Assembly (NCBI GenBank): GCA_937899935.1
Contig: CALCOW010000424.1
Span: forward strand, 1 to 7,352
DNA: 7,352 nucleotides
From: an uncultured Phycisphaerae bacterium
GTDB taxonomy: Bacteria; Planctomycetota; Phycisphaerae; Phycisphaerales; SM1A02
Reading direction: 5' to 3'
The notes under the pieces: generated by a model
The model's input: the letters and a program-made list of their open reading frames with translations, nothing else
Databases searched by the model: none
What the model was told of the DNA's origin: nothing
Program-made: the position numbers and the translations under genes
Shown here: piece by piece, positions 5,538-7,352 of the stretch
Numbering within the stretch: the stretch's first letter is position 1
Layout: every line of letters starts with the position of its first letter

Positions 5538-7352
5538 TCAGGCCTCTCCCTCACCAGCCAGTGAGGGAGCTTCCTTTGAGACCTCTTCGCCTGCAAAATC
5601 AACGCCAGCACCAGAAGATAATGGCTCGGCCCCAAGGGCTTCTGCCGCCTCCACTGCCTCGGCCAACATTGCTTCTTCCTCTTCTTCCATCGAAATTGGC
5701 GGTTCAACAAGTCTCTCAACCCTCATTCGGAGGTAGGGATCGAAGCCTGTGCCGGCTGGAATGAGATGCCCAAGCAAGACATTTTCTTTCAGGCCCTGCA
5801 GGTCGTCGACGGCGCCGCGGAGAGAAGCCTCGGTGAGAACCTTGGTCGTTTCTTGGAAGCTGGCTCCTGAGAGGAATGATTCTGACTGCAAAGAGGCCTT
5901 GGTGATGCCTAGCAGTAGGGTCTTGCCCATCGCAGGCCTGGCTCGTTTGGATTTCGCCGCCTGTTTACCCTCGCTCTCAGCCAGGTCGTTGGTCTCTTTA
6001 AAGAGATCCTTATCGATCATCTGTCCAGCAGCGAGAGAGGTATCACCCGGATCGGTCACGCGCACTTGCTTGGCAAGCGTTCGATTGGCATCGCGGAAGG
6101 TGTATTTGTCAACCACATCGTTTGGCAGCAGGATGGTATCGCCCGGCTGATCAACTTGTACCTTGCTGAGCATGCAAGTCAGAATGACCTCAATGTGCTT
6201 GTCGGCAATTGGAACGCCCTGTGCTCGATAGACATTCTGAACTTCATCAAGCATGTAGCTATAAAGGGCTTCCTCACCCTTAATCTTCAGAATGTCAGCT
6301 GGAATCTCTGGGCCCTCTGTGAGGCGATCTCCAGCCTTGACATGATCATTGGTGTGAACAAGAAGCCGTTTTCCTTGGGCCACATGATGGTCAAGTTCGA
6401 GACCGGCTTCATTGATGACGCGGATGGTCATTTTGCCTTTGCGTTTATCAGGATGCAGTTCGACCCGTCCTGAAATCTCGCTGGTGACGGCCGGATCCTT
6501 GGGTATACGTGCTTCAAAGATCTCTGTGACGCGAGGCAGACCACCAACAATGTCAGCCGAGCCGGCAACCAAAGAGGGAAGTCTGGCAAGCATCTCACCA
6601 ATATTGATCGCCTGGCCTTCTTCGACCTCAATGCGAGCTTTGGCTGGTAGATGGTGGAAGTCCAAGACATTTCCAGCTTCGTCTTCAATCAGAATCTGTG
6701 GGTGTTTCTCGCCGGTATGGGCGACCACAATCAGTTCTTTGCCAGCGGGCGTGTCTTCTTCTCGAACAGTGTCATCTGTCAGAATGTCCTTGAAGCGAAT
6801 GGTTCCTGTTCGTTCTGCAAGAATTGGTGTTCGGTGGGGGTCCCACTCGACCAAGATCTTGCCTTTGCGGACAGATTCACCGGCAGTGACGCGGATGACC
6901 GACCCATACTCGATCTTATGCTTCTCAAGTTCGCGTCCACGATCGTCTAGGATGGCCACCTCACCGTTTCGTTTCAAGGCGATCAGTTGTACACCGTCGG
7001 CGGTCTTGACCTCGACTTCGTTGCAGTTTCTCAATTCCACCGTACCGCTATTTTCGGCGCGGTGTGATGGATCGAGCGTTGCACGCGTGGCCACGCCACC
7101 GGTGTGGAATGTTCGCATCGTCAACTGTGTGCCCGGCTCGCCGATGGACTGTGCAGCAATGGTGCCGACAGCCAGGCCTTCTTCTGCTGCTTGGCCAGTT
7201 GAAAGGTCCATGCCATAACAAGCAACGCAGCAGCCTCTTGAGGTGTCGCAGACCAAGGCGCTGCGGACCTGAACCGAGTCAATTCCCAGTTCCTCAATAC
7301 GAGCCGCAATGTCAGCAGTAATAATCTGATTTTCCGCGACAATCCGCTCATC
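5538..7352 (-). CDS. rpoC: DNA-directed RNA polymerase subunit beta' (C-terminal 604 residues, N-terminus outside window)
   Basis: This is the 3' part of rpoC, whose product forms the active-site clamp and trigger loop of RNA polymerase. The reading frame is open to the window edge. Visible landmarks in order are three of the four zinc-binding cysteines (Cys35-x6-Cys42-x2-Cys45 of the fragment), the trigger loop GEPGTQLTMRTFHTGG (residues 71-86), an SI3-type insertion of about 180 residues (about 87-265, matching the E. coli arrangement, including WDPH), ADIVGGLPRVTEIFEARIPKDP (split here as DIVGGLPRV and EIFEARIPK), DKHIEV (384-389), LLGITKASLQSESFLSGASF (480-499) and LKENVLLGHLIPAGTGF (521-537). 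After this core comes an acidic Glu/Ala-rich tail of about 55 residues ending in TGA (5540-5538). SI3 marks a Gram-negative-type polymerase. An additional Cys41 beside Cys42, and TCM where RQM is usual after DKHIEV, are small departures. Identity is certain. Confidence 0.99.
   Translation of the reverse strand, partial: DERIVAENQIITADIAARIEELGIDSVQVRSALVCDTSRGCCVACYGMDLSTGQAAEEGLAVGTIAAQSIGEPGTQLTMRTFHTGGVATRATLDPSHRAENSGTVELRNCNEVEVKTADGVQLIALKRNGEVAILDDRGRELEKHKIEYGSVIRVTAGESVRKGKILVEWDPHRTPILAERTGTIRFKDILTDDTVREEDTPAGKELIVVAHTGEKHPQILIEDEAGNVLDFHHLPAKARIEVEEGQAINIGEMLARLPSLVAGSADIVGGLPRVTEIFEARIPKDPAVTSEISGRVELHPDKRKGKMTIRVINEAGLELDHHVAQGKRLLVHTNDHVKAGDRLTEGPEIPADILKIKGEEALYSYMLDEVQNVYRAQGVPIADKHIEVILTCMLSKVQVDQPGDTILLPNDVVDKYTFRDANRTLAKQVRVTDPGDTSLAAGQMIDKDLFKETNDLAESEGKQAAKSKRARPAMGKTLLLGITKASLQSESFLSGASFQETTKVLTEASLRGAVDDLQGLKENVLLGHLIPAGTGFDPYLRMRVERLVEPPISMEEEEEAMLAEAVEAAEALGAEPLSSGAGVDFAGEEVSKEAPSLAGEGEA
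5546..5569 (-). repeat. Perfect 9-bp inverted repeat within the last rpoC codons
   Basis: CTCCCTCAC (5546-5554) and GTGAGGGAG (5561-5569) are perfect inverted copies with a 6-nt loop, inside the codons for the final residues of RpoC. It lies 10 nt from the second hairpin at 5510-5535, so the transcript ends in two consecutive stems of 9 and 10 bp with equal 6-nt loops. Confidence 0.5.

Noticed and set aside
6412..7218. Long plus-strand ORF (268 codons)
   Set aside because: It lies opposite rpoC, which is unmistakable in the minus frame; the plus product is a serine-rich shadow without recognisable domains.
7254..7256. TTG as a start codon for a 572-codon gene
   Set aside because: The frame continues upstream to the window edge with clear RpoC sequence, so this is an internal leucine codon.

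Overview
The window reads almost entirely on the minus strand. In transcription order (right to left) it holds the C-terminal ~604 residues of the RNA polymerase beta' subunit (rpoC, 5538-7352, truncated by the window edge), a 295-bp intergenic region, one very large secreted subtilisin-like protease (371-5242, 1623 aa), an 88-bp gap, and the first 94 codons of a STAS-domain (anti-sigma factor antagonist-like) protein that runs off the left edge (1-282). I see no tRNA, rRNA, CRISPR array, insertion sequence or attachment site.

The organism is a bacterium whose RpoC carries the large SI3 insertion in the trigger loop, as in Gram-negative-type lineages and unlike Firmicutes or Actinobacteria. 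The protease carries cysteine-rich 'GACCL...C...LGG...C' units and 'CC..C......CC...WD..C' units of a kind I associate with secreted proteins of Planctomycetota, especially Phycisphaerae-like genomes. A planctomycete-type bacterium of moderate GC is the best guess. The phylum assignment is inference from protein style, not a database result.

The housekeeping gene rpoC ends with two tandem perfect hairpins, one in its last codons and one directly after the stop, followed by a small stem with a T-tract on the minus strand. This is probably the end of the rpoBC transcript. A candidate extended -10 promoter then precedes a ~200-nt leader for the protease gene. The leader is richer than ordinary spacer. 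It holds an imperfect 13-bp inverted repeat, five GTGCG/CGCAC segments that can pair in mutually exclusive ways, and two short ORFs (18 and 29 codons), each with a Shine-Dalgarno-like sequence. The second ends 2 nt before the protease ATG, which suggests translational coupling.

The most unusual object is the protease itself. A signal peptide and a likely inhibitory prodomain are separated from the S8 catalytic domain by about 800 residues, most of it a cysteine-rich region with 62 cysteines between residues 229 and 905. The catalytic triad is complete, and a beta-rich C-terminal region ends in a poly-glycine tail. A perfect 21-bp palindrome lies between the protease and the STAS gene and may act as an operator or RNA hairpin controlling the latter. 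No joint function of protease and STAS protein can be shown from this window; they are simply co-directional neighbours.
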